Assembly: GCA_016185185.1 (NCBI GenBank)
Contig: JACPOD010000013.1
Coordinates: forward strand, 34,868 to 98,867
Length of the DNA: 64,000 nt
Reading direction: 5' to 3'
From: Sphingobacteriales bacterium
GTDB lineage: Bacteria > Bacteroidota > Bacteroidia > Chitinophagales > Chitinophagaceae
A program made the position numbers and the translations under genes. Position 1 is the stretch's first letter. Each line of letters starts with the position of its first letter. The notes beneath the pieces were generated by a model, which worked only from the letters and a program-made list of their open reading frames with translations, was not told the origin of the DNA and made no database searches. Below are positions 9,907 through 19,255 of the stretch, one piece after another.

Positions 9907-10983
9907 TTATTCCTTCTTCCCCTTTGGGGAAGGTTGGGATGGGGCTGTTTTGTTTTTAGTAAACGAAGCATTCATGAATTTTAATAAACGAATTTCTTTT
10001 TCATTGAGGAAACGCCATTTACCACGATCCACATTTTTCTTGGTGAGGTTGGCATACATTACCCGGTCCAGGTTGCGAACATCATAACCCAGCGCTTCAA
10101 ATATGCGGCGAACAATGCGGTTGCGTCCACTGTGTATTTCTATACCCACAATACTTTTATCTTTTGGGTCGTAGGCCAATGAATCAGGCGCAATAAAGCC
10201 GTCATCGAGGTTGATGCCTGATAATATTTTATCAAAATCTTTTTTAAGCAAAGGTTTATCTAACCTTACTTCATAAATCTTTTTTACCTGGAAACTCGGG
10301 TGCGAAAGTTTCTGTGCCAGTTCACCATCATTGGTCAGTAATAAAACACCGGTGGTATTGCGGTCTAATCTTCCTACCGGATATACTCTTTCAGGCGTTG
10401 CATATTTCACAATATCTAACACGGTTTTTCTTCCCTGCGGGTCGGTGGTAGAAGTGATATAGTCTTTGGGTTTATTAAGCAGGATATAAACAAGGTTGTG
10501 CTGTAAATGAATTTTTTTACCATTCACTTTTATTTCTTCGCTGCCGGTTACTTTAAACCCCGGCTCAGTAATCACTTTACCATTCACTGTTACTTTCCCT
10601 GCTTTCACTATCTCTGCTGCTTCACGCCGTGCACTAATGCCACAATGTGCAATGTATTTGTTGAGCGGCATTTGTTCATTGGTTTCTTTACGGGTTATCT
10701 CTGGCCGCTTAATATTTTTGGCTTTATAGCTTTGGTTATTATCTGGTGCAGAACGCTGGCGGTTGACCGTTGGCCGTTGGCCGTCTTTTGAAAACTTATT
10801 TCTATCTTCTGACATACGGCTTCGTATTTCTTCCTTCCGCTTTCTTTCTTCCGCTTTTTTATTGTCAAAAAAAGCTTCTCTTTCTTTTTTGATCTTTCTT
10901 TTTTCCTGCTTTAGCTGTTCCTTCTTTTTGGCACCCGCTACTTTGGGTTTAATAAATTTTTGAAAGCCGCCTTGTTTGCTCAT
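9907..10983 (-). CDS. RsuA/RluB/RluE/RluF family pseudouridine synthase with basic N-terminal extension
   Basis: S4 domain MPLNKYIAHCGISARREAAEIVKAGKVTVNG; VYPVGRLDRNTTGVLLLTNDG. Confidence 0.9.
   Translation of the reverse strand: MSKQGGFQKFIKPKVAGAKKKEQLKQEKRKIKKEREAFFDNKKAEERKRKEEIRSRMSEDRNKFSKDGQRPTVNRQRSAPDNNQSYKAKNIKRPEITRKETNEQMPLNKYIAHCGISARREAAEIVKAGKVTVNGKVITEPGFKVTGSEEIKVNGKKIHLQHNLVYILLNKPKDYITSTTDPQGRKTVLDIVKYATPERVYPVGRLDRNTTGVLLLTNDGELAQKLSHPSFQVKKIYEVRLDKPLLKKDFDKILSGINLDDGFIAPDSLAYDPKDKSIVGIEIHSGRNRIVRRIFEALGYDVRNLDRVMYANLTKKNVDRGKWRFLNEKEIRLLKFMNASFTKNKTAPSQPSPKGKKE
9913..9944 (+). repeat. PE1 copy encoding C-terminal tail of RluB-like protein (3'-type relative to that gene)
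   Basis: CTTCTTCCCCTTTGGGGAAGGTTGGGATGGGG. Confidence 0.7.
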
Positions 10984-11053
10984 GTTGAAGTAGTTTGTCC
11001 TCAGGACTCTTTAGAGCTGTTTTACAACAGTAGTGATTATTTTGCTTTGCACA

Positions 11054-11085
11054 GAGTGAACCACTCTTTAAGGAGTGGCTCACTC
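11054..11085. repeat. Inverted repeat, 13-nt arms with one mismatch
   Basis: GAGTGAACCACTC-tttaag-GAGTGGCTCACTC. Confidence 0.75.
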
Positions 11086-11231
11086 TTGCGGCGCTGCGAA
11101 GATAAGAAAACAACTCCTGTTATTTAAAATTGCTTTACCGGGCATTATGTTATCAAATGAAATAGAATTATATTGAGTTAATTTTTTAACCGGCTAACCT
11201 GTACACTATAAAAAAATAAGAGCTGGCGCCC

Positions 11232-14200
11232 ATGCAAATAAGCTTAAAACTTATTGTTCCCCTATTTATTTTTTCTGCCTGTGGTAAATTAAAATATACT
11301 GCTGAAGAAACTATGCCCGGTATATATGATAAACCCATTTCTTTTACCCTGGATACCATAAAAGGTTATTCCATCAATCCAATAACCGGTGATTCAATAA
11401 AACCATTAATAAATTCACTTGGCGATACCATTCAAACTGGTGTTTCACTTTTACTAAAAGCATCAATGGCGGATGCAGGAAAAATAACCAGGCCCGCTAT
11501 CAGCAAATATTTTATTGAGCAGGAAAAATTAGCAGGCACTAACATACACCCTGTGCAGGGTAAACCCCAAACCGTTGCAGGTGATACAATTGATTTTAAA
11601 AATAACCTTGACATAAAAAACGTAAGTAATGTAATAAATGTTACCGGGCAAATAAAACCGCTGCATGAACCACCACCGGTAAAAACTTTGCCATTGCGTT
11701 TTAAAGACGGGGCCACCACCAACATCCAATACCTGCAGGTGGAACAGGGTTTGAGTTATCCTTTCGTTCACTCCATCCTCATTGATAAAAAAGGGTATTT
11801 GTGGTTTGGGCTCGATGGCAACGGGCTTTGTAAATATGATGGCATCCGTATTACCAACTATACACAAAAAGATGGTTTGCCCAATAACAATATAACATCG
11901 CTTTTGGAAGACAGCAGCGGTAATTTATGGATTGGCAGCGATGGGGGGCTTTGTGTATATGATGGAAAAAATATGATGCTATACTCAAAGAAAAACGGTT
12001 TCCCCGGAAATGTAGTAAATACATTGTATAAAGATAAATATGGAAATATCTGGATTAGCGGCAATGAAATTGGCAACATCCGCTATGATGGAAAAAAATT
12101 CTATGAGTCTGTTAACATAGCAAAACTCCCCGCGGATATTGCGTATTTATTTTTTACAGATAGCCGGGGCAATGAATGGTTCAGGACAAAAACGGGACTG
12201 GCAAAATTTGATGGCACCCATTTTATTAATTTTCCTTTTAATAAAATTGGAATTAATGGTGGCATTTATAAAATAATTGAGGATAGTAAAGGTTTTATAT
12301 GGGTGGCGACAGATTTTAATGGTGTATATAAATATGACGGGGAAAAATTTATCCATTATACTGATAGAGAAGGAATGTCAGCAAATTCAATCATGTCGCT
12401 GACAAATGATAAAAATGGGAACATATGGATTGGTACAAGGTATAACGGTATTAATAAATTTAACGGCAATCAATTTACCAACTATGGCATTGCAGAAGGG
12501 CTTACCAGTAATGCCATAAGTCAGCTTGTTGAAGATGGCAAAGGCAATATATGGTGTGGTACCCAGGGTGGCGGGGTAAATAAACTCCATGATGAGGGGT
12601 TTAAAGAAATAGTGCAGATGGGCCAACTGGGTAACAGCCGGGTAAGGCCTGTTATAAAAGATGCACAGGGGGATTTGTGGTTGGGAACGGAAACAGGTAA
12701 TACTTTTAAATACGATGGTAAAAATATAAGCCACTATATTATCGATGATGTAATACCGCATTATGGATTAAGGTCAATACTGGCTGATAAAAAAAATAAT
12801 TTATGGTTTGGCTATACGGATGATGGCGGCTTATTTAAATATGATGGCAAACAATTTTTGCATTACACTGCGGCAAGTGGGTTACAGGCAGGTAGAATTA
12901 TGTCAATTGCTGAAGACAGGAACGGGGTTATTTGGCTCGGTGCATTTAATGGAGGCATAAATAAACTGGAAGGCAATACCTTTTCTTATTATAGCGAAAA
13001 AGAAAAGCTATCCAGCAAAAATATTTTTAGCATACTTCAGGATAAAAAAGGGAACCTGTGGTTTGGTACTGATGGCGGGGGTGTAATTAAATATGATGGG
13101 GAAAAATTTATTACCTATTCCGGGCGGGAAGGTTTTTTTGGTAAAGCAGTAACTGAAATTACAGAAGATGAAGAAGGGAATTTGTGGATGGCAACCTTGG
13201 GCGCCGGTGTATGTAAGTTTGATGGTAAATCTTTTACTTATTATACCCAGAAGCAGGGCTTAAGTTATAATGATGTATGGTCGTTAAAAGAAGATAGTGC
13301 CGGGCAGTTTTGGGCAGGTACGGATAAAGGGTTGTCTGTTTTAATTCCGCAAAAAGATTCATTGCATCAAACAAAAAACAATTATTCCCTTTACAGTTTT
13401 GGTTTGCAGGATGGGTTAAAGGCAACCGATTTTAATTTACACAGCGTTTGTATTGATAATAATAACCGCATCTGGTGGGGTACCAGTAAAGCATTAATCA
13501 CCCGGGATTTAAATACACCATATATTGCTTCTTCACCACAAACGTTAACCCTGCAGCATATTGATATTAACGGAAAGTTTTATGATTTTAAAAGTATTAC
13601 TGACAGCAACAATAAAAAAATTTCATTTACTGATGTAAAACCGTTTACAAATTACCCGCAAAATTTAGTGCTGCATTATAACCAAAACCATATTACTTTT
13701 TATTTTTCTGCCATTGACTGGGCGGCGCCTGATAAAATAAAATACAGTTACCGCTTAGTTGGATTGGATGATAAATGGAGTAACCCATCTGAAGAGCCAC
13801 AGGCAGATTATCGCAATCTTGGTTATGGTAATTACGAATTGCAGTTAAAAGCCATTGGGCAATCACAGGTATGGACGGAGCCATTTATTTATTCATTTAC
13901 AATTACACCGGCCTGGTGGCAAACCTTATGGTTTAAAATATTGGTGGTGCTGTTAAGTATGGTGCTTGCACTTTTTATTTCGTGGCAGGTTTATTTAGCC
14001 AGGTTAAGAAAACAAAAAGTACAATTAGAAAAACAATTAGCGGTGCAAATGGAGCGGCAACGTATCTCATCTGAAATGCATGATGATATCGGCGCTGGCC
14101 TTTCAGGTGTACGGTTATTAACAGAGATGACAAAACATAAATTAAAAGAAACAACAGCGAACAGTGATATTGATAGGATTTACGATTCAGTAGGGGAGAT

Positions 14201-14648
14201 ATCAGCAAAAATGAAAGAAGTGATCTGGAGTTTGAATACAGAGAATGACAGCCTCAGCAGTTTGATTGCCTATTTGCAAAAGCAAGCAAGGCAGATGATG
14301 GAACATTATCCCGGCAAGTTTACCATCTCACTCCCCGAAATAATTCCCGATACAAAAATTAGTGGTGAAGTAAGAAGGCAGGTTTATCTTTCAGTAAAAG
14401 AAGCCCTGCATAATATCATCAAACATTCCGGTGCCAATGATGTGTGGATGGATATTAAATGCAGTGATAAACTGTATATCACCATAGCAGATAATGGTAA
14501 AGGCATGGATACAAATGAAGATAGCCCCGGTGGTAACGGTTTAAAAAATATGCGTAAAAGGATGGAGCAACTCAAGGGGAAATTTTTTATTAAAAATGGC
14601 AATGGTGTTACCCTTACATTTGAAATACCCTTTAATTCAACTTTATGA
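11232..14648 (+). CDS. Two-component sensor histidine kinase with periplasmic two-component-regulator beta-propeller (Reg_prop/Y_Y_Y), HisKA_3/HATPase
   Basis: Lipoprotein-like N-terminus (IFSACGK), repeated GNLWIGSDGG/GNIWIGTRYNGINKF blades, TM segment, RISSEMHDDIGAGLSGVRLL H-box, ADNGKGMDTNEDSPGGNGLKNMRKR. Confidence 0.9.
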   Translation: MQISLKLIVPLFIFSACGKLKYTAEETMPGIYDKPISFTLDTIKGYSINPITGDSIKPLINSLGDTIQTGVSLLLKASMADAGKITRPAISKYFIEQEKLAGTNIHPVQGKPQTVAGDTIDFKNNLDIKNVSNVINVTGQIKPLHEPPPVKTLPLRFKDGATTNIQYLQVEQGLSYPFVHSILIDKKGYLWFGLDGNGLCKYDGIRITNYTQKDGLPNNNITSLLEDSSGNLWIGSDGGLCVYDGKNMMLYSKKNGFPGNVVNTLYKDKYGNIWISGNEIGNIRYDGKKFYESVNIAKLPADIAYLFFTDSRGNEWFRTKTGLAKFDGTHFINFPFNKIGINGGIYKIIEDSKGFIWVATDFNGVYKYDGEKFIHYTDREGMSANSIMSLTNDKNGNIWIGTRYNGINKFNGNQFTNYGIAEGLTSNAISQLVEDGKGNIWCGTQGGGVNKLHDEGFKEIVQMGQLGNSRVRPVIKDAQGDLWLGTETGNTFKYDGKNISHYIIDDVIPHYGLRSILADKKNNLWFGYTDDGGLFKYDGKQFLHYTAASGLQAGRIMSIAEDRNGVIWLGAFNGGINKLEGNTFSYYSEKEKLSSKNIFSILQDKKGNLWFGTDGGGVIKYDGEKFITYSGREGFFGKAVTEITEDEEGNLWMATLGAGVCKFDGKSFTYYTQKQGLSYNDVWSLKEDSAGQFWAGTDKGLSVLIPQKDSLHQTKNNYSLYSFGLQDGLKATDFNLHSVCIDNNNRIWWGTSKALITRDLNTPYIASSPQTLTLQHIDINGKFYDFKSITDSNNKKISFTDVKPFTNYPQNLVLHYNQNHITFYFSAIDWAAPDKIKYSYRLVGLDDKWSNPSEEPQADYRNLGYGNYELQLKAIGQSQVWTEPFIYSFTITPAWWQTLWFKILVVLLSMVLALFISWQVYLARLRKQKVQLEKQLAVQMERQRISSEMHDDIGAGLSGVRLLTEMTKHKLKETTANSDIDRIYDSVGEISAKMKEVIWSLNTENDSLSSLIAYLQKQARQMMEHYPGKFTISLPEIIPDTKISGEVRRQVYLSVKEALHNIIKHSGANDVWMDIKCSDKLYITIADNGKGMDTNEDSPGGNGLKNMRKRMEQLKGKFFIKNGNGVTLTFEIPFNSTL

Positions 14649-15268
14649 TTACAATTGCTATTATTGAAGATAATGAACAGTTTCGCCGGAGCCTGGAAGC
14701 CATCATCGGCACACAAAACGATTTTGTTCTTGCTGCTACTTTCGACAGTGCAGAAAAAGCATTGCCTGCATTATTACAAAACCCTCCTGATATTGTTATA
14801 TCGGATATTAGTTTGCCCGGCATCAAAGGAACAGCACTGATTGTACAGCTTAAGGATAAATTGCCGCAAACACAGTTTATGGTGTGCAGCATACACGATG
14901 ATAACGATACCATTTTTGAAGCGTTGAAATGCGGCGCATCCGGATATATATTAAAGGATCCTGTTACAGCAGATGAAATTATTAAAGCCATCAGGGATTT
15001 ATACAATGGCGGCTCGCCCATGAGTCCGTATATAGCAAGGAAAGTGATTACCACATTTCAAAAACCGGTGATGAATGAAGAAGGTTTTTTATTAAGTACA
15101 AGGGAAAAAGAAGTGCTGGAATTATTATCAAAAGGATTGATGTATAAAGAAATTGGCGAAAAACTTGGCATTACTCATGAAACAGTTAAAAAACATCTGA
15201 AAAATATTTATCAAAAACTCCATGTGCAAAATAAGATTGAAGCACTAAACAAATTTAAACTGCTGTAA
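14645..15268 (+). CDS. LuxR/NarL-type response regulator
   Basis: Receiver IAIIEDNEQFRRSLEAII, PDIVISDISLPG, C-terminal LSTREKEVLELLSKGLMYKEIGEKLGITHETVKKHLKNIYQKL; overlaps kinase stop by 4 nt. Confidence 0.93.
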   Translation: MITIAIIEDNEQFRRSLEAIIGTQNDFVLAATFDSAEKALPALLQNPPDIVISDISLPGIKGTALIVQLKDKLPQTQFMVCSIHDDNDTIFEALKCGASGYILKDPVTADEIIKAIRDLYNGGSPMSPYIARKVITTFQKPVMNEEGFLLSTREKEVLELLSKGLMYKEIGEKLGITHETVKKHLKNIYQKLHVQNKIEALNKFKLL

Positions 15269-15294
15269 AGTTGAATTAATTTTGAGCAAACTAT

Positions 15295-15359
15295 AAACCT
15301 CACAGGTCTGTTAAAGCTCTTAAACTTATTCGGCCACTCTGACAAGACCTGTTAGGTTT
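15295..15359. repeat. Inverted repeat (15-nt arms, one mismatch)
   Basis: AAACCTCACAGGTCT ... AGACCTGTTAGGTTT. Confidence 0.7.
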
Positions 15360-15417
15360 TTATGTTACAGAATAAAGTTGAAATACTAAACAAGTTCTGC
15401 ATAATGTAATCCTGTGT

Positions 15418-15435
15418 ATTCCCCGAAAGGGGAAT
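15418..15435. promoter_or_regulatory. Palindrome ATTCCCCGAAAGGGGAAT upstream of solo LuxR gene
   Basis: Near-identical to palindrome at 15695-15712. Confidence 0.5.
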
Positions 15436-15493
15436 TGTTAGTTTCATTTGCTCCCCGCATTTTTACATCTTCATTTATTATACCCGTTACTTA

Positions 15494-15691
15494 ATGAAAG
15501 AATCTATTTATTTACTCACGGAACGGGAGAAGGAAGTAATGCAATTACTGGCTGCAGGCCTGACCTATGAAAAGATAGCCCTTCAACTGGAAGTGAGTCA
15601 TCAAACCGTTAAAATGCATCTTAAGAATATTTACCGTAAGCTTGAAGTGGGAAATAAAATTGAAGCGCTGCAAAAAGTAAAACTGATCTGA
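15494..15691 (+). CDS. Stand-alone LuxR-type helix-turn-helix protein (65 aa, no receiver domain)
   Basis: LTEREKEVMQLLAAGLTYEKIALQLEVSHQTVKMHLKNIYRKLEVGNKIEALQKVKLI; paralogous to the C-terminus of the RR at 14645-15268. Confidence 0.8.
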   Translation: MKESIYLLTEREKEVMQLLAAGLTYEKIALQLEVSHQTVKMHLKNIYRKLEVGNKIEALQKVKLI

Positions 15692-15694
15692 TGC

Positions 15695-15712
15695 ATTCCC
15701 CGAACGGGGAAT
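15695..15712. promoter_or_regulatory. Palindrome ATTCCCCGAACGGGGAAT
   Basis: 17/18 identity to 15418-15435; between solo LuxR gene and surface-protein gene. Confidence 0.5.
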
Positions 15713-15885
15713 TGTGCAGGTTAATATTTTACTTCATTTTTATAGTTGATTCAGAAAAGGGTGTTTTCCCCTTTCATTTTCCCGCCATTTTCCTGTTGAA
15801 TTCCGGCTCACTTATGGATTACTTGCACCAGTATTTTTTTATACCTCTAAGCCACCGGCATATTCATCATTCCAAAACCTCTTTT

Positions 15886-18800
15886 ATGAGAAAAGCAATT
15901 TTACTCTCTTTATTAGTTTTTAGCAGTGCCGTTTCATTTACGCAAACCAGTTATTATGTAAATGATAATAGTTCAACCGGCGATGTATTTACTTCCGGGA
16001 CAGGGAGTAACAGCAATTCCGGAACTGTATCTGCACCCTTTGCAACATTGCAATATGCGATCACACAATCTTCAGCAGGCGATATCATATATGTGGATGC
16101 TGGAACATATACAGGACAAGTTACTATTGATAAAGGCCTTACCATCATTGGTGCAGGGCAGTCACTTACTTTTATTACAAACACTTCTCAGCTTGTTGCC
16201 CCTCCAGGACCTTTTGCGGAGTATGCATTAATTCAAACAACACAGGGAATAGGTGATGTTAATATACGAGATATAACTGCGACCAATGGTACCATTGGCG
16301 ATGGACATACCATTATGATACAAAGTGGTGGAAGTGTTAAAAATTGTAGACTTTTAAATGGTGGGCAGGGAATTTTCTTCCGCATACCTGATGCAACTGT
16401 AAAAACATGTTTAAGCGAAAACAATACTATTGAACCCACCGGTATTGGTATTAATTGCCAGGGCAGTGGGTTAACAGCAACTATAAAAAACAATACTATC
16501 AGTAAAGCTTCCTCTTTTTATTCAGGAATTTTTGCCGGGTTAGATTTTGGTCCTTTACCAAAACTCACGATTCAAAATAATATCATCAATAATTATTTTG
16601 GTGATGGAATGCTTGTAGCCAGCTTTAATGGTACTTACACATCAAACAGCATAACAGGTACTGGTACTTTTGCCATCAACAGAAATGGCAATGGAGGTAA
16701 TACACCAATAGCCACCTGTAACTGGTTTGGTAGTTCTAATGCCGGTACCGTTGCTTCCAAAATAAGCGGTACCGTTCTTTATTCGCCTTTTCTTACTAGC
16801 GGAACTGATAATAGCAGCGATCTTGGTTTCCAGCCTGCTGCTGCATGCGGGACCGGAAATACCTATTATGTGAATGATAACAGTACAACGGGCGATGTAT
16901 TTACAAATACAGCAGGTAATGATGCTAATGCAGGGACAGCAACTGCGCCTTTTGCCACCATTCAGTATGCAGTAAATATAGCAGCAGCCAATGATATTAT
17001 TTATGTTGATGCAGGTACGTATACAGAACAGGTGACAATTACAAAGGGGTTAACAATTATAGGAGCAGGGCAAAACGCAACGTCAATTCTTAAGCCAGCA
17101 GTAACAGTAGCACCTCCGGGTTCCTTTCCAGAGCAGGGTGTTATTCAAACAGCACAAAATATAGGTGATGTAAATATTAAAGATGTATCGGTAACTGGCG
17201 ATTATAATGTGGGAGTTACACCCATCATCATTCAAAGCAGCGGCAGTGTAAGAAATTGTAAACTGCAAAGTGGTAACCAGGGATTATTTGTGCGAATTGA
17301 TGCTGCAATAAATCCCGGGGCTAAAACATTTTCTATTGAAGGAAATACAATTCAGGCTGAATATATTGCTGTGAATGTTGAGGGTACCAGTTTGCATGCA
17401 ATTCTTTCTAATAATACATTGGCTGCTTCAAATGCCGGTTTCTCAGTAGGTATTTTTGCCGGAATGGATTTTGGAATCCTTAATCGTATCACAGCGACTA
17501 ATAATTTATTCAGTAACTATCTTTCTTCAGGCATATGGGTTAATGCCAATAATGCAAGCATTACACAAAATGCGTTTGTTGGAACAGGGGCATCTGCAAT
17601 TAACCGAACCGGAGGCGCTAATGTTACGGCAAACTGTAACTGGTATGGTACTGCCAATGCTTCATCTATTGTAAACAAAGTAAATACAGGGGTTAATTAT
17701 TATCCGTGGTATATTGATGGTACTGATGCAAGCAGCCAGGCAGGGTTTCAACATTATGGTGAATTATGCGGTGCCGGTTCCAATGTTTATTATGTAAATG
17801 ATGGCAGCACAACCGGTGACTTATTTACAACAACCATTGGTAATGATGCCAATGCAGGCACCTCGCCTGCGTCTCCTTTAGCAACAGTAAATGCAGCACT
17901 AACATTAGCATCACCCGGTGCTGCTATATATGTAGATGCCGGAACCTATTCACAGAATATTACTATTGGTAAACAGGTTCAGATTATTGGAACGAATTAT
18001 AATGTATCCCCTAATAGCGCATCTGACCCGTTACTGCTCAATCCTGTTCGTAATGCGGAATCAATCATAGATGCCTCAACATGGACCATAGGTGCTGATG
18101 GAATAAGTATGACAGGGTTAACATTTACTCCAACGGGTAATGCAGTTATACTTAACAACGCTGCTTTTGGAAGTATTACAATCAACAGAAACAGGGTGAG
18201 GATAAACAGCATATTCCCGGCATTCTTTTTCTTAGGATCTGGTACAGGTACAAGTGTTTCCGGAAATGTTAACTGGGGTTTGACGATTTCAGAAAACAGG
18301 TTTGAAAAAGAAGATGCTTCTTCAGGAAACTCAATAAGGGTAAACCGTTTTGGCAGCGTAAATATTTACAATAATTCATTTGTTGTAACGGGTTCAACGG
18401 TGCGGACACAAAACAGTTTAGCAATTGGCAATAATGGTGTTGTTCCATATTTATTTATAAATAATAACACGTTTGACAGGGCGGCAACAGCGATAAACAC
18501 AAACAGCTTGGGTTACACGACTGTTAATAACAACAAGTTCATTAATACCTCTACTGCTTTTTTAGGAAATAATTTATTTGCTGAATCATCCGATGTTTCA
18601 TTCCTCAATAATACACTTGATGGTAGTGCTGGTATTTTCCCATTTGTACAATACACACGACAGGCAGGCGATGCTACAGGAGCTTCTTCTTCTTTTACAG
18701 CAGAAGGCAACACGATTACAGGAACTGCTGTTGCAGGCACTACAACCTTGTTGGGGAGCATGAATTTAATTTTTGCAAACAGCGTTTTAAATCAGTCATT

Positions 18801-19206
18801 AACCGTACGGAATAATAAAATTACTTACAACGGGAATCTCGCTACTATAGAAGGTCAGTTCATCCGGCCAATAATGATGCGGGGTAATTTAAAAAATACC
18901 GTTGTTGAGAAAAATGAAATTACTTTAAATGGCAGTAACCTGCAACCAGGGAACCCTGCAAATCTTTTACCGGTGTGCCCTGCTATTACTTTATATACTG
19001 AGAATGGTAATGCTGCGTTTTTACAACCGGGTTCTGTTATTAATGTCCTTAATAATAAAGTGTCCGGGTTCAAACATTCCTTTATTGCATTTGACCCTGG
19101 CACAGGTAATGATGCTTACACAGGATTTGGAAATATTCCTGCCGGTGTTACAGTAAACGTTAACAACAATAGTTTTACAGTCGATTCATGTACCAAATGT
19201 TTGTAA
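15886..19206 (+). CDS. Secreted right-handed beta-helix repeat protein, N-terminal part of a frameshifted giant protein
   Basis: Signal peptide MRKAILLSLLVFSSAVSFTQ (start 15886 preferred to 15691); repeated YYVNDNSxTGDVFTxxxGNDANAGT...APFATIQYA modules; ends prematurely at 19206. Confidence 0.85.
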   Translation: MRKAILLSLLVFSSAVSFTQTSYYVNDNSSTGDVFTSGTGSNSNSGTVSAPFATLQYAITQSSAGDIIYVDAGTYTGQVTIDKGLTIIGAGQSLTFITNTSQLVAPPGPFAEYALIQTTQGIGDVNIRDITATNGTIGDGHTIMIQSGGSVKNCRLLNGGQGIFFRIPDATVKTCLSENNTIEPTGIGINCQGSGLTATIKNNTISKASSFYSGIFAGLDFGPLPKLTIQNNIINNYFGDGMLVASFNGTYTSNSITGTGTFAINRNGNGGNTPIATCNWFGSSNAGTVASKISGTVLYSPFLTSGTDNSSDLGFQPAAACGTGNTYYVNDNSTTGDVFTNTAGNDANAGTATAPFATIQYAVNIAAANDIIYVDAGTYTEQVTITKGLTIIGAGQNATSILKPAVTVAPPGSFPEQGVIQTAQNIGDVNIKDVSVTGDYNVGVTPIIIQSSGSVRNCKLQSGNQGLFVRIDAAINPGAKTFSIEGNTIQAEYIAVNVEGTSLHAILSNNTLAASNAGFSVGIFAGMDFGILNRITATNNLFSNYLSSGIWVNANNASITQNAFVGTGASAINRTGGANVTANCNWYGTANASSIVNKVNTGVNYYPWYIDGTDASSQAGFQHYGELCGAGSNVYYVNDGSTTGDLFTTTIGNDANAGTSPASPLATVNAALTLASPGAAIYVDAGTYSQNITIGKQVQIIGTNYNVSPNSASDPLLLNPVRNAESIIDASTWTIGADGISMTGLTFTPTGNAVILNNAAFGSITINRNRVRINSIFPAFFFLGSGTGTSVSGNVNWGLTISENRFEKEDASSGNSIRVNRFGSVNIYNNSFVVTGSTVRTQNSLAIGNNGVVPYLFINNNTFDRAATAINTNSLGYTTVNNNKFINTSTAFLGNNLFAESSDVSFLNNTLDGSAGIFPFVQYTRQAGDATGASSSFTAEGNTITGTAVAGTTTLLGSMNLIFANSVLNQSLTVRNNKITYNGNLATIEGQFIRPIMMRGNLKNTVVEKNEITLNGSNLQPGNPANLLPVCPAITLYTENGNAAFLQPGSVINVLNNKVSGFKHSFIAFDPGTGNDAYTGFGNIPAGVTVNVNNNSFTVDSCTKCL

Positions 19207-19255
19207 CGGAAGGCAGAATAAATTTTATGTAAACGATGCATTACAAACAGGTGAT

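Noticed and set aside
15691-15885. N-terminal extension of the beta-helix ORF starting at 15691
   Set aside because: It overlaps the solo LuxR stop and the palindrome; a clear signal peptide starts at 15886.
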